Positions 30,685 through 42,025 of a DNA stretch of 64,000 nt are shown piece after piece (the first letter of the stretch is position 1; every line of letters begins with the position of its first letter). The position numbers and the translations under genes were made by a program. This DNA is from Hippopus hippopus (Eukaryota; Mollusca; Bivalvia; Cardiida; Cardiidae), in the NCBI GenBank assembly GCA_946811185.2, contig OX328101.1:32100122-32164121 (forward strand), read 5' to 3'. Under the pieces are notes generated by a model. The model had not been told where the DNA came from. It did not search any database and saw only the letters and a program-made list of their open reading frames with translations.

Positions 30685-31999
30685 CCGTATTTCCCCTAAG
30701 TATTCGGACGGGAAAAAATAATTATTTATTTTGGTGTCCGAAAATTTACAAAAATAATTGTCTTACTGTCGGAAAATTTAGGGATGAATTGATGATGGAA
30801 ATCTCTATCGGAAAACTTCGGTTCCTAACGCACTGTATCGAAGAACATTTTAATTATTAACGATCCATTATCTACAGGTTTGCGGTGTCAATTAACAGTA
30901 AGTATGACAAATAATACCTGTCGATCAAGGTAGTTCCCGATTAAAAGTTTAATGACAGTACGAATGTTTGCAAATGTTTTTCTCACTGAAATATGCTTTA
31001 ATTATTTCCCCTACACAATCCAAGATCAAAGAGGATGACGTAGTATGCCGCCGAATGTTTGATCAAGTACCGCACATACTCGCTTGTCAGTAATTTGATT
31101 GGTTGGATTAGTGATAACCAATCATTTATTCTTGTCAGTTTTTACCTATCAATGCGATTCTGTATCTACACCTGGAAAATATTTAAATTGGAAAAAATAT
31201 ATTTCAGGCCCCTTTTACACTATTTTAATACACGTCGGATTGGATTAATACATTGTGAAAATCAGTTATTGATTGGTAAGGGTAAGGGTTTATTGGTAAG
31301 GGTTAATCTTGACCTAACCAAACCGAGTTACATCGTTCATACACATTCTTGTCTCCATGTCAACATGTCGAACTGTGTACAGGCGTTGCAACTATCAACA
31401 CCGTTATGCATTAAAAGTGTATCTTACAGCGTTTATCGCTAAAATTTACGACTTTAATGCGTCACGGTTTTTGACATAAATATCTAGCCCGTGTAACACA
31501 AATTAGCACTCGTATACAGTTTACCGCGATCATCAGATGCCATACAAAGGATTAATCCTTAAAACAAAGATCGATTTACGATTCTCAGGTACTTGCTAAT
31601 TAACCCTCTCCCAAACATGCCCTTGTTTTTACGTGTCTGCAGTACAAGTCTTACGAAAACACTGTGGGAAAAGGAGAAATTGCTCGTAACGAGCAATTTA
31701 TTCTTTTCTCACCGTGTTTTCTACCCCTTTGGAGAACTTTCCGCCATTTTAATAACTTTTAAAATTTAAAATTGTCGTATGCAAACTCTTTCAGTTTGGA
31801 AGGGTCTAAAATTTGTCCTTTGGGAAAGAGTATTGCGGGTCTTCGTCGAACTTCTAAACCATTATAATTTCGTGTCCGAAAATTAAGGGACAGACATTTT
31901 ACTAAGTGTCCGAAATTAGGGACAAAAAATAAATTATTTTGGCAAATAATTAATGCTGTCCGAAAATTTAGGGTGTCCGAATACATAGGGGAAATACGG
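30685..31999. mobile_element. 1.3-kb TIR element with TA target duplication
   Basis: Inverted ends CCGTATTTCCCCTAAGTATT and AATACATAGGGGAAATACGG match over 25 bp with one difference, and TA flanks both sides. The subterminal regions repeat GTCCGAAAATTTA and TCCGAAAATTAAGG (30738, 30770, 31875, 31962). No transposase. Superfamily likely Tc1/mariner or a relative, by TA target only. The 127-residue ORF at 31059-31442 has no recognisable domain. Confidence 0.75.
31600..31834 (-). mobile_element. family A2 MITE (alternative hairpin)
   Basis: TTAACCCTCTCCCAAACATGC to CTTTGGGAAAGAGTATT. The stem centre is GAAATTGCTCGTAACGAGCAATTT rather than GAAAATGCTGG, so only the loop module differs from A. Third level of nesting at this locus. 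Confidence 0.85.
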
Positions 32000-32039
32000 T
32001 AATCCACGACTGGTCAAAAATGGTCTTAAACCAAAATCT

Positions 32040-32715
32040 GTCAGACCTCTTTTAAAAGCAAATATAGCAGACATCAGCTCATTGCCATAATCGAACTTGC
32101 GACTTCGTAAATCCTCCTTAAGCTGTGAAAAGCAGGCAAAGTTGTAAATTCAAGTAGAAATCTCTACCTTCTTGGATGGAGGTGTCCGAGGTGTCTTCCA
32201 TATACTGGACTGTCGCTTTCCTTCGAGTTTTAAGTAGTTTAATCACCTCTCATCTGCTATAAAAATGTGATCCAACAGAGCGTCGTCTGCTTCAACTTGA
32301 GCAAGAAACTCTAGGGGCATTTGAACCTTCATCTGTTTGTTATCATCAGATAGCAGACATAGAACCCATCTCACGCAGACTCGTGACATGTTCACTTTGT
32401 CCTTAAGTATTCTGTAAACTGAAGACATCCAGGCGAATGAAGACGGTATCTCTCTGACTGTTGGTCTCCGATCTGCGAAAATGCATCTCTTCACCAAATC
32501 ACACAACTCTTCATCTAAAGAAATCGGCCCACAATTTCGTGCTTTCTCCTCTTCCTAGCGTACACCTGCCCTTAAGTCTGTATTACTGCCATGGCATTTG
32601 TAAGCCAGTACTCAAGAAATGTGTTTAAACTTTTCAGTACGCCAAATTTGTTCTATAGTCTAGTTGAGTGTTATTCCAAGATCGGCACAAAATTCTATAA
32701 CTGTTCGCTGCGCCG
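32040..32715 (-). pseudogene. mariner transposase remnant
   Basis: Read on the minus strand, the N-terminal part shows a helix-turn-helix region (QRTVIEFCADLG, then ARNCGPISLDEE, CDLVKRCIFADRRPTVREI, SSVYRILKDKVNMSRV) and a degraded WVPR-LL block (RWVLCLLSDDNKQ). It reaches the first catalytic segment, IADE. The text then continues LNYLKLEGKRQSSIWKTP and jumps to a C-terminal-like SRKFDYGNELMSAI. The segment that would hold the second and third Asp is missing. In-frame stops interrupt it at least three times (for example TAG near 32557). Only bases 32243-32506 form a continuous ORF. Related to the mariner/SETMAR-type transposases; certainly inactive. Confidence 0.8.
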
Positions 32716-33189
32716 CGCGATCCTCTGATGTCGTCACTTCAAATTTCCTATTTTCTACTGATCTTTTTCGTTTGTTTATATACCGTCTGTTGTTTACTCG
32801 ATCACGTTCAAATTTTCTGTGATGACATCAAAAATTCAGAAGAAAACGTCTATGTAATATGAAGCAGAAAAAATATCAAATATCAAAAATATACGTACAT
32901 GACTGGAGTTCATACAAAAACGTTATGGAGAAAATGGCGTGCGCCAGGAAATGACACCTCCTTATCAATTTTGTGAATTTAAAGTAAAAATAATGCTAAT
33001 ATTTCCTTGGAGACTTAATAGGAAGTGAAATAACATTTTCATGGATGAAATGTGTGAAAATGAATGTACTAAAGCTAAAAATGGCTTGTTCATAAAATTT
33101 GTCACGGAGTTCGGGACAACCCTCGTGTGTAACTATTGAGATCCTTGAGGCTTGGAAAGGAAAATATGTTAGAATTAATTTGATGGTAT

Positions 33190-33421
33190 TTAACCCTTTA
33201 CCGCACAATCCACAGTTTTAACAACCTATAGGAAGAAGGCATTTGAAAACATTGTGGGAAAAGAATAAAATGCTGCTTACCAGCAATTTCTCCTTTTCTC
33301 AACCTTTTTTTCTATTCTTTAATACCACACACCTAATTTGAGCCACATTTAATTTTTCCTGATCTGCAAATGCTTATGATTTTGGCAAGTTTCGATATTT
33401 TGTTGTTTGGTAAAGAGTTAC
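33190..33421 (-). mobile_element. TTAA MITE family A, full copy
   Basis: TTAACCCTTTACCGCACAATC to TTTGGTAAAGAGTTAC. The right stem is mutated (CAGCAATTTCTCC). Confidence 0.88.
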
Positions 33422-33761
33422 TACAAACTTTAACAGATTCTCAGTCATTGTGCATGGTACAACCCAGTCATCCACCAAAACTAAATTTGGAGAAAAGGCT
33501 ATTTTCACCAGTTGGCCGCTTCATACAGGACCAAACTTGTGATACCAGGTTCAACTTTCCCATTTCTTAAGTTTAAGGCCATGCAGGATCCTAGTACAAA
33601 AAATATTTTGATACATTTTGCCGAAAGGGGGTTCCAGAAAGGGGTTCCAGGAGTAATGTGTTAAAATTGGCAATACATGTACTCATTGTAATCATCTCAT
33701 TGTTACAATTTTTATGAGTACGAACAAGATGAGTATCTGAAACTGTTTACAATACATTTCC

Positions 33762-33950
33762 AAGTTATGACAACCCAAAGAATGATGGCTTTTGAAAACA
33801 TTGTGGGAAAAGGAGAAAATGCTGGTTACCAGAACATTCTGCTTGTACCACGATGTGTTCTAATCTGTCAAGACAAATCCTATCTTTTTGAGCCACATGG
33901 AAGTTCTAGTCTGAAAATGCTATCAAAATGGACAAATCTTGTCAGAGCTT
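33762..33950 (-). mobile_element. family A MITE, ends lost
   Basis: Short arm GACAACCCAAAGAATG, left stem perfect, right stem eroded (CAGAACATTCTGCTTG), long-arm CTGAAAATGCTATC. Confidence 0.75.
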
Positions 33951-34828
33951 AGTGTAGCAATGATGTTCAAGACTTTAATTACACCCAAGTTTTGGACATC
34001 TGAATATACAAGGGTTAATTTGGTGAATAGAAAGTTGAATGTGAAAGAACAGGGTTACTTTGGTATTAATTACAAGAAACTGACATCATAAAATCAAATG
34101 CTAAAAGTTGACATAGAAATCATGGTGGGAAATTTTGAGGAAACTCGTGAAATATCTTCATAGATCTTCTATAAAGAGAACGGGGCATCCAGATAAAGAT
34201 CTGATGTTTTAGAAGGACAATCACGATTGCATTCAAGGTATTGTTGAAAAAGAAATTTAATCGGGAGTCCCTTTACCACAGGTGTTTGACCCATAATGCA
34301 TTTGGATGTTTTGGATCAGTGAAAAAATTTATCTGTTTAACTTGCTCATCCAGTCTTTTTTGATGAATCTTAATTTTCAATACTATCTCTCTCTCTATTA
34401 TTTGACTATCTTGTTGTTACAAATGGAAGAATTTTTATTCCGTTACACTTGAAAATACTTAAATTATTTTGACTGTAATCAGTCAGAAATCAGAATTTGA
34501 TAAGTCCAGAACATTTACTTCTTTACCAATCTCACCAACCAATTTCTATTACCTTTTGGCTCACCAGTTTTCATTCTTTGCATAAAAGTAGCATACTTTT
34601 ATTTTTGTCAATTTTTCAAAACAAGTAACAGTTACTGCAGTTTACATCTTCAAAAATAATGTAACATTGTAACTTATTATTATGTTCTTGTATTGAAGAG
34701 GACATTGAGGTTATTTTAGTAGATTTTAAACATGAAAGTGCCAATTAAAATCAGCTTACATGTTCAATCTTGAATAAAAAAACACTACTAAGTACAACAT
34801 CAATCTTGCTTTTGTCTAGAATATTCCA
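33951..34828. other. non-coding, nothing recognised
   Basis: AT-rich with stops in every frame and no MITE arm. Confidence 0.4.
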
Positions 34829-34928
34829 GGAAAGTGGACAGTGTACACCAAAGATAAGACTGCTTATTTCATTTAAACTGATCTTGATCTCAATGAAATG
34901 GCAATTTCTAGTAGAAAGAGCCCATTAG
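34829..34928 (+). mobile_element. family B remnant
   Basis: GTGGACAGTGTACACCAAAG, AAGACTGC and AACTGATCTTGATCTC are parts of a worn B core. Confidence 0.45.
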
Positions 34929-35233
34929 TTAACCCTTTACCACACAGTCCAGACTTTTAACGACCATGAGATAGAAGCCTTTTGAAAACATTGTGGAAAA
35001 AGAAGAAAATGCTGGTAACCAGCATTTTCTTCTTTTACCCAGGGATCGTATATACACAGGGATAGGCAACGCAACTGGAGTTAAGACCAATTATCGATTT
35101 TTCACTGACTTACCTGTGCGGCGTCCAATAATCCGTTGTCGTTTCTTGCGAGCTATTATCTTCCTTTCAGATAATATAATTCCTTGCCGATTCCGACAAT
35201 TTTTATATCCGCCAAAGAAGCGTTTAGTATGAA

Positions 35234-35542
35234 ATGCGTTTCAATGTTTATGTCAATGTTTTTTTTTATTGTTTTTTTTTTCAGTTAAAGTGTTATTTTT
35301 TTTATCTGGAAAATTTAAAGTGTCAACTAATTGGGCGTTTCAGATATACAGGTCATGTTGTCAGTCTCGATTTCACACGAAGTGTAAATTGTGAATGGAG
35401 ATCAAAACGGCCCGGTACCAAAACGACCCATTACCGAAACAACCCTCTTTTTCGTAGTAACTTAAAATATTTTAATATTTCTGCAGTGGATATCTATTGC
35501 AAACAATTCGGGAAAAGCACACACCGCCTGTTGAAGGATTAA
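35234..35542 (+). CDS. unrecognised ORF inside the 4.5-kb element
   Basis: 102 residues with a Phe/Tyr-rich start and a basic second half (CEWRSKRPGTKTTHYR). No domain recognised. The DNA under the basic part (ACGGCCCGGTACC, AAACGACCCATTACCG) looks like repeat sequence. Probably not a gene. Confidence 0.12.
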   Translation: MRFNVYVNVFFYCFFFQLKCYFFYLENLKCQLIGRFRYTGHVVSLDFTRSVNCEWRSKRPGTKTTHYRNNPLFRSNLKYFNISAVDIYCKQFGKSTHRLLKD

Positions 35543-36169
35543 GTCCGTCTAACGTTTCGGAAGTGGGCTGCTTTTGTCCACGCCCTGTATTTGACATGAT
35601 CATAAGTGGGATATATCAAGTTGTGTATCTGTCATGACACATCTACTGTCAGTATGTCCTCTTCTGTTTATAGACAATACGCATCATTAAAATTAAATAT
35701 TTATTTTCTGATTTTCTTCTCCAAATTTTTCAATTTGGTCAGGTCAAAAGCTTCTCATGTTATCAGGAGTGACAAACATTTCACTTGTATGTAGTACAAT
35801 GTATTAGGCCGGTAAACACAGAGATCTGTTAATAGTTATATACCCTTTTTTCAATAGCAAACTACACAAAGGGCATATAGAACCAGAAAATTGCCTTCAC
35901 TGCCCATTAAATGGACCTTCCAGTACATTTTCAGTTCAGCTTGCAGCTACTCTTAAATCACTGTCTTTGACAGAAAAAAAGGAGAATTTCCTGCAAAATG
36001 GAAAGAATTAGTGAACTTTCTGAAAAAGTAGGCTGGTGAAGTGTGAGGACCTGTCTGCAACTCTGTTCCTACTTTTATACATTGGAATCAATTACATACA
36101 CCAGTGGCCTTCGCAATTGCACCATTTCGAATTAACCTGTGTACCTTACAACCTTGTGTGTTTGATGAC

Positions 36170-36378
36170 TTCGGAATATTTAAAGCTTTTTGAAAATATT
36201 GTGGGAAAAGAACAAAATGCTAGCCTAGCACATGTACCTGTTTTCAGCATTTTTATCCGCAATGTTCAATACCATGCAAAAAAAATCCAATCGTTTGAAT
36301 CTACTTTCAGTTGTCGTTTGCTAATACTTTCAATTGGGGATTCCAAAGGCCCCAAAAAATTGTTCTTTGGTAAAAAAT
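36170..36378 (-). mobile_element. family A MITE, worn, inside the 4.5-kb element
   Basis: GCTTTTTGAAAATATTGTGG, a disrupted hairpin (CAAAATGCTAGCCTAGCAC) and GTCGTTTGCTAATAC; ends TTTGGTAAAAAATAG. Confidence 0.65.
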
Positions 36379-36417
36379 AGTAGCATAATTATTAGAAAAA
36401 AAAAGACAAATCTGCAA

Positions 36418-36646
36418 TTATCCCTTTGCCACACAACCCCGAGTTCTGATGACCAAGAGAAAGAAGCCTTTTGGAAACATTGCAGGAAAAGGAGAAAATG
36501 CTGGTTACCAACATTCTCTCCTTTTCCCCAAATGCTTTCAATTATATCATTGACAAATTCCATAATTTGAGTCGCATTTCAATTGTTGTCTGTAAATGCT
36601 CTCACTTCGTACAAGTCTACTTCTGTGTTGTTTCAAAAAGAGTTAA
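36418..36646 (-). mobile_element. family A MITE inside the 4.5-kb element
   Basis: 229 bp, from ATCCCTTTGCCACACAAC to TTCAAAAAGAGTTAA, with moderate stem decay. It and the 36170 copy inserted after the 4.5-kb element formed, or were carried by it. Confidence 0.82.
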
Positions 36647-36730
36647 CAGTGTGGCAAAGTAAAAATTGCTTTTGACAAGCAATTTTTCCTTCTTTAATAA
36701 TGGTTTTTTATTCTGTGTCAGAGAACTTAA
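36647..36730. mobile_element. family A2 fragment
   Basis: AAAAATTGCTTTTGACAAGCAATTTTTCC is the A2-type hairpin; TTATTCTGTGTCAGAGAAC follows as the arm. Confidence 0.5.
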
Positions 36731-37396
36731 GGTTATCTAATAACTTTGAAAGCTTTGATTTTGGACCAATTTGAAAACAGCATAAGTTGTGTAGGACTTT
36801 GTACAAATTTGACTTTTCGCTCCTCATACAGTGGACAGCATTGGAAAACATTTGTAAAAGACCAGTTGCAGCCAGTGATCAATTCTTTTCAAAATGATTT
36901 CTGTGCTATTAAAAATATTATGTTTTTGCCTTTCCTTCAAATGTTTTTCATTTTTTAAATTTTCAAAAAAAATTCACACTGTACACAGAAAGTTTATGTT
37001 GAAATTGATATTTTAAAATTTCTCACTAAAAACATCAAGGCAGCCATGAATATTGAGCTACATGTGTGTTACAAAATTAAATGGTGCTGAAAAATGTGTT
37101 CCTTTAGCAAGTTTTAACTTAATGCCTAGTAAATTTGATTTTACATAAATCCACTGTAGAAATCTTTGGAAAACAGTATGACACAAGGACCAATCTTTTT
37201 GCGATAAAATGTAACATGCAAATGGTTGGTTGCTTCCGTAAATGCTTTTTTCATTGAATGTAGACTTTTATCTCCTAAAACTTTTTCACTGAGGCAAGTT
37301 GCAGTTAATGATGATGGTAAAAGTATTGTGTATATGAGATATTGTTGGTATATTAAACTATCATTATAATCCTGGTGTATGTCATACAAACGCCCA

Positions 37397-38440
37397 AAAT
37401 ATACTTCTCTCCCTCACCAGAGATTTTCAAGTAGAAACATTTCCAAGTCTAGTAATACATGGAATATGGATAGCTGCATTGTTTGCTGTGATACAATTGC
37501 AAAATGTTGAAAGCAACCAACCTTCAGGAACACTTTGCCAGACAACAAAATTTGAGACTTGTCTGATTTGGAATTATTTGCAGACAAGAAATGAAATGTG
37601 TCACTTGTGTCTTTGCTGAGTAAATGAGAACATGCTTGCCAACATTTTCTTCTTTTCCCACAATGTTTTCAGATGTGTAAATATTTCCCATGGTAGTGAA
37701 AACTTAGGATTCAGGAATACTGGCATCTGTCACAGATTATTAGATAACTCCTTACCACAAGTGGCTTATAAGACTGTAGATACTGAATGTACTGTGTTGT
37801 TTGAAGAAACCAAAAGTATGTCAAATTTAATACATGTACTTTTAGTGTTTTATGACAACAGTGTGAGTAGTGGGAAACCAACATCATGATTCTCAGAGAA
37901 TTTTGCACAACACAGATACATACTTCTCTCCCTCAAAAAATATGTTGATGAGGAAAAGCAACACGCAGCTTGTGCAGACAGTTGTGCAAATTCAAAAAAC
38001 AAATAGATAAGTATAATGGCTGCTATGATACAACTAAAATGTTGTGAAACATTGCAAATTGAGCAAGGTGCCATCCTTAACTTTTTGCCAGATTACAAAA
38101 TTTTGGACATGTCTAATGCGAAAGCATTTGCAGACGACAAATGAAATGCAACTGAAATGAGGAGACTTGTTTTTCCTGGGGAAATGAGAAAATGTGACAT
38201 GTACTTACCGGTAGTTTCTTCTTTGTTCACAATGTTTTCGGAAGTATGGATATTCCCCAGGTTAGTGAAAACTTAGGATTCAGGAATACTAGCATTTGTC
38301 ACAGATAATTAAATAAATCCATACTTCTAGTGGCTTATTGAGCTATACATTCTAAATATACTTTGGTGGTAGAAGAAGCTCACAGCTTTCATATTCAAAT
38401 ACATTAATTTCACTTTAGCATTTTTCTTGCAGGTTTGTAC
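37397..38440 (+). repeat. tandem duplication of about 0.52-0.57 kb, each with an A copy
   Basis: ATACTTCTCTCCCTCA (37401, 37920), TTTGCCAGA..ACAAAATTT (37535, 38085), AACTTAGGATTCAGGAATAC (37700, 38270) and GTGGCTTAT (37762, 38328) occur in the same order twice. Each unit contains a worn plus-orientation A copy, so the A insertion predates the duplication. Confidence 0.8.
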
Positions 38441-39934
38441 AGTTCACAGCTGATTTGGTCTTTAATATTCCAAGTTTTCAAGCCCAGTTTCAGGTTTATA
38501 CTAGCACACTTTATGCAGAATTACAAAACCATCTTCAATGTCATTCTTCTGTTCACAGGATGCATCACAACAGTATGCTGACAGCTCTTGAAACCATGTT
38601 TTGAAGTGTTTGTGCTCTCACAATACTTATCTGGAAAAAAAATATAGAACCAACTGAATTTCAAATTTCTCCTTTTTACAAAACGTAACATTTTAATTCT
38701 TCAGTTACGTTGCAAAATATGGTTTTATTTTCACATGGTTAGACTATAATGGAATTTGTTCAGGATATGGCCAACTATCGGAGATCCAATCATTTCTGAC
38801 TAATGTGCGGTACTGCGCTTCCACCTTTACTGAAATAACCCCTTTTTAGGCTGCCATCTTGCAATTAAGACCGAAAATAGCCAAGTTTTTGAGCCCACAG
38901 TTATCCAACCTTGGCATCGAAAATCACTAGATTTGATTTAAAAACAAAAAGAAATACTTACTGCTTATAAATATGTCAAAATCTGAACAAATTTATTTCT
39001 AAAAATAAATTGAGAATGCTACAACTATCACTAGGGTCCCGCCAAATTCACCACATTGGTCCGCCATTTTGTGATGAAATACCGAAAATAGCCCAGTTTT
39101 GAGCCCATAATTATCTAACTTAGGAATCGAAAATCAGCACAAAAGTAGCTTTAATACAAGGAGATGTACTCCATCTCGTGATTTTTACCAACATGTTGCT
39201 ATTTGGACGCTACTTTATGTACTTAAAAAGTACTTTTGCACGTCACTAAATCCTCCTGCCGAACATCCCCTACGGGGCAAACATGATTAGGTCATGATTT
39301 TTTAACGCCAAAATAAGCAAATAAAACAAAATATCCGAAAAAAATGATGTTACATATATTCTAAGCATGTAAATATTCGGAAACTTACCTGTTGAGATGG
39401 ACGTATGGGATAACCAAGCAAAACGTTGATTAAAACAGTGACCGTCGTATGCCGAAATTTAAGATGGCCGCCGTTTTTCCTTTGCGGTCAATTCGAAAGA
39501 AGACAGTGAATAACCGGAAGTTATACCGCGTTTCCTATCCCTGTATATAAGATCCCTGTTTTACCACAATGTTTTCTACCCTTCCCAAAACAAATTTCAA
39601 TTTTTCAGTCACATTTATTTTGTCGTCTGCAAATAGTTTCAGTTTGGGCCAGTCTTTAATTTTGTCGTTTGGTAAAGAGTTCAATTTTTATTACATGAAA
39701 CAGTAGATGCCAACTTAAAACAAAATGTGACTTAGTAAAGATATATTTGTATTGAAGAGAGCAGTGAGGTTATTTTAATGTTTAAACAGAAATACAAATC
39801 TAACAAGTATTTCTAGTACAGAAAAGCTTATTGGTTTTAGGTTCATGACCATTGTAGGCAGAATTCAATCAATGAACCTCAAATCTAACATATATGAATT
39901 GATTATCTTAGTCTAGAATGTCAGCATCAAGACC

Positions 39935-40231
39935 TTAACTCTTTACCAAACAATTCTGACTTTTAACAGCCGTGATTAACCCTTTCCCAAACAATCCCTG
40001 GTTTTTACGGCCCCAAAAAAGAAACCTTTTGAAAACATCATGGGAAAAGGGGAAAAGGAGAAAATGCTGGTAACCAGCATTTTCTCCTTTTCCCACAATG
40101 TTTTCTACCCTCCCAAAACATATTTCAATTTTTGAGTCACGTTAATTTTGTCTGCAAATGCTTTCAGTATGGACCAGTCTAAAATTTTGTCGTTTGGTAG
40201 AGAGTTAAAAAGACTCTTGAAAACATAAACT
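39935..40231 (-). mobile_element. family A MITE interrupted by a second A copy
   Basis: The outer copy contributes TTAACTCTTTACCAAACAATT, CTGACTTTTAACAGCCGTGA and, after the inserted copy, AAAGACTCTTGAAAACATAA. It is then cut off by a B element. Confidence 0.85.
39976..40208 (-). mobile_element. TTAA MITE family A, inserted copy
   Basis: 233 bp, TTAACCCTTTCCCAAACAATC to TTTGGTAGAGAGTTAA. It carries a small duplication in the stem (GGGAAAAGGGGAAAAGGAG). Confidence 0.9.
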
Positions 40232-40444
40232 TTAATCCTTATCCTGTTAGATAACTAAATTGAATTTTTCAGTTCGATAGTAACAACCCAAATTTTACTA
40301 TTTCAAAGTTATGTTTTGGTGAATAATATCTCCTTGTTGGACAGTGTAGATCCAAGATCAGACTGCATGTTCTGTGCAGTCTGATCTTGATCTTAATTGT
40401 CTGCAAAAGGTAAGCGAGTCATGCTTGGCAGCCTAAGGATTTAA
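40232..40444 (-). mobile_element. TTAA MITE family B, full copy
   Basis: 213 bp from TTAATCCTTATCCTG to GCAGCCTAAGGATTTAA, reverse of the CTAGGCTGC subtype. Hairpin GGACAGTGTAGATCCAAGATC / GATCTTGATCTTAATTGTC. Confidence 0.85.
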
Positions 40445-41193
40445 AGGCTGTTTAGGCCCTAACAGGATTTTACAGAGCTTTTGAAAATTTGGGGTCCACT
40501 GGATGCAACCTCGAAAAAATATGGGGTCCAAGCCCTAATTTTAGGGGTCCCATATTACAAAATTTAATGTTAAACTAACAAAGTTTGCTTACTAGGAAGG
40601 AATGTGAAAACTCCAAATATAAACGCAGGTCGGACTTGATTTGTTACTCTGTTTCTTCTGAAGAGCTTTCTAAAACCAAGTGTGCCATAGCAGCTGTGCA
40701 GTTAGACACTAATGCCAGTCAAAGGTAAATAACATAATCAAAGGTAAATAACATAAAAAATCGAATTTTTGAAAATAAAGGCTTTGTCTATCTTTAGTGA
40801 CTGATGATTATGCCCATGCACTTGAGACAGTTGTTCAGAGTATACAGGAGGTACCGGAGGTCGCAAATCAAGTATGACCCTAATGTTCAAAAAACTGTGA
40901 TTGCATTGTTTTGACTGTATTACAGTAAAGAAAATTTTTAAAGAAATGGCAATCAAAAAAAGATTTTATCTTTAATTCAAGACTTTTTATTCAGATTTGA
41001 AGTTAAATTTTATGTGTCCATGGGACGCATACTGCTGAAAAACGTACATACAGTCATGCATGGACGCAGAAATCTGTATCCCATGAAACCCTGCTATAAC
41101 ATGTCACAAAATATAAGACTGCATAGATCCAAGATATGGTCGCAAATTATGTGCTTATATTCTAGTTCTAGAAATAACACAATTTCTGATTGC
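40445..41193. other. non-coding, nothing recognised
   Basis: Small local repeats (GGGGTCCA-type at 40489-40550, AAGGTAAATAACATAA twice near 40723). No coding signal. Confidence 0.4.
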
Positions 41194-41421
41194 ATTAAAC
41201 CTTTACAATACAATCCTAATTTTTAATGGCCCTGTCAAAGAAAGTTTTGAAACCAATGTGGGAAAAGTACAAAATGCTGGTTACAGGCATTTTCTTCTTA
41301 TTCAGCAGTTTTTTTTTTTTCCAAGGACAAATTGCATCATGTGAGGTACATGTACATTCAATTTGTCCTCTTTACTAACATTATTTCATGTTGGAAGAGC
41401 CAAAAATTTTGTCATCTGGTC
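41194..41421 (-). mobile_element. TTAA MITE family A copy
   Basis: TTAAACCTTTACAATACAATC to CATCTGGTCAGG. Stems worn (GGTTACAGGCATTTTC) and a T run replaces part of the right stem. Confidence 0.75.
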
Positions 41422-41795
41422 AGGTTTTGCCAATCAGAAATTGCATTACCGGTACTTAGAAATTTAGAAAATTCTGCAGAATTAGAATGTAAGCTGGAAT
41501 GGCTAGTGACTGCACAGCAGGCTTAGGTATTGATTTACTGTGACTTCAGGCAAAGGTAGGTCAAAAGCTATTAGAGAAATATAATCAGACATGTTCAGAT
41601 GAAACTTAGATGAGGTACAAAAATAAAATATTGTGATATTAATCAAGAAAATTATTTCATTGCTGATAATAAGCAATTTCATCAGTCTCTAAAACATTTG
41701 TCTACCTTTTCAAATTAGTGTATGGTTTCTACATAGAGTTGTGGGTTATAAAGTCAGGTTCCTCATCCATAAAATAGACTTCCGGCTGTCATCAT

Positions 41796-42025
41796 TTAAC
41801 TCTTTATCAATCAATGCTGGGGTTTTACAACTCAACAGAAGACAGCTTCAGAAAAGATTGAAGTAAAAGGAGAAAATGCTAGCTATAAGCATTTTCTCTA
41901 CTTCCTACTATATTCTCTACTCTCTTTAAAAACAAATCCAATCTTTTTTACCATATTAACATTCTCGTCTGCAAATATTTTCAATACAGACGTAGACCAA
42001 TATTTTTTCTATTGTACAGAGTTGA
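41796..42025 (-). mobile_element. TTAA MITE family A, diverged full copy
   Basis: 230 bp. TTAACTCTTTATCAATCAATG to TTGTACAGAGTTGA. The hairpin centre is CTAGCTATAAGC. Confidence 0.8.

Larger units (their letters stand above)
30408..33125 (-). mobile_element. dead mariner-type element with nested insertion
   Basis: Ends CGAGGGTTGTCCC (30408) and GGGACAACCCTCG (33125) continue as CCGTGACAAtTT on both sides: about 35 bp of inverted repeat with small indels. TA precedes the left end; the right flank is TG. The transposase remnant lies at about 32040-32715 on the minus strand. A 1.3-kb TIR element and, inside that, an A MITE have inserted. Confidence 0.8.
35040..39558. mobile_element. 4.5-kb TIR element, CAGGGATC ends, 7-bp TSD
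   Basis: Ends CAGGGATCGTATATAC and its partner GTATATAAGATCCCTG continue into GGGATAGG / CCTATCCC, about 30 bp with small indels. TTTTACC (35033-35039 and 39559-39565) is the target duplication. The right end, read inward on the minus strand, looks like a promoter and first exon: a GCGGCCATCTT-containing leader, then CTCAACAG|GTAAGT at about 39390. The left end has a second minus-strand donor-like CACAG|GTAAGT at about 35110. About 80-bp direct repeats lie near the right end (38864-38940, 39060-39140: CCGAAAATAGCC, GAGCCCA, CGAAAATCA). I find no transposase, only ORFs up to about 114 residues. A 7-bp TSD leaves P-like, Dada-like or atypical hAT as options. Confidence 0.8.
34929..39683 (-). 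mobile_element. family A MITE split by a 4.5-kb element
   Basis: Left part TTAACCCTTTACCACACAGTC through the left stem to TTCTTTTACC (35039). The right part resumes at 39559 (TTTTACCACAATGTTTTC) and ends TTTGGTAAAGAGTTCA. Removing the inserted element and one 7-bp duplication leaves 229 bp. Confidence 0.95.

Noticed and set aside
31059..31442. 127-residue ORF inside the 1.3-kb TIR element
   Set aside because: No transposase motif, no splice support, and composition like the surrounding AT-rich DNA.
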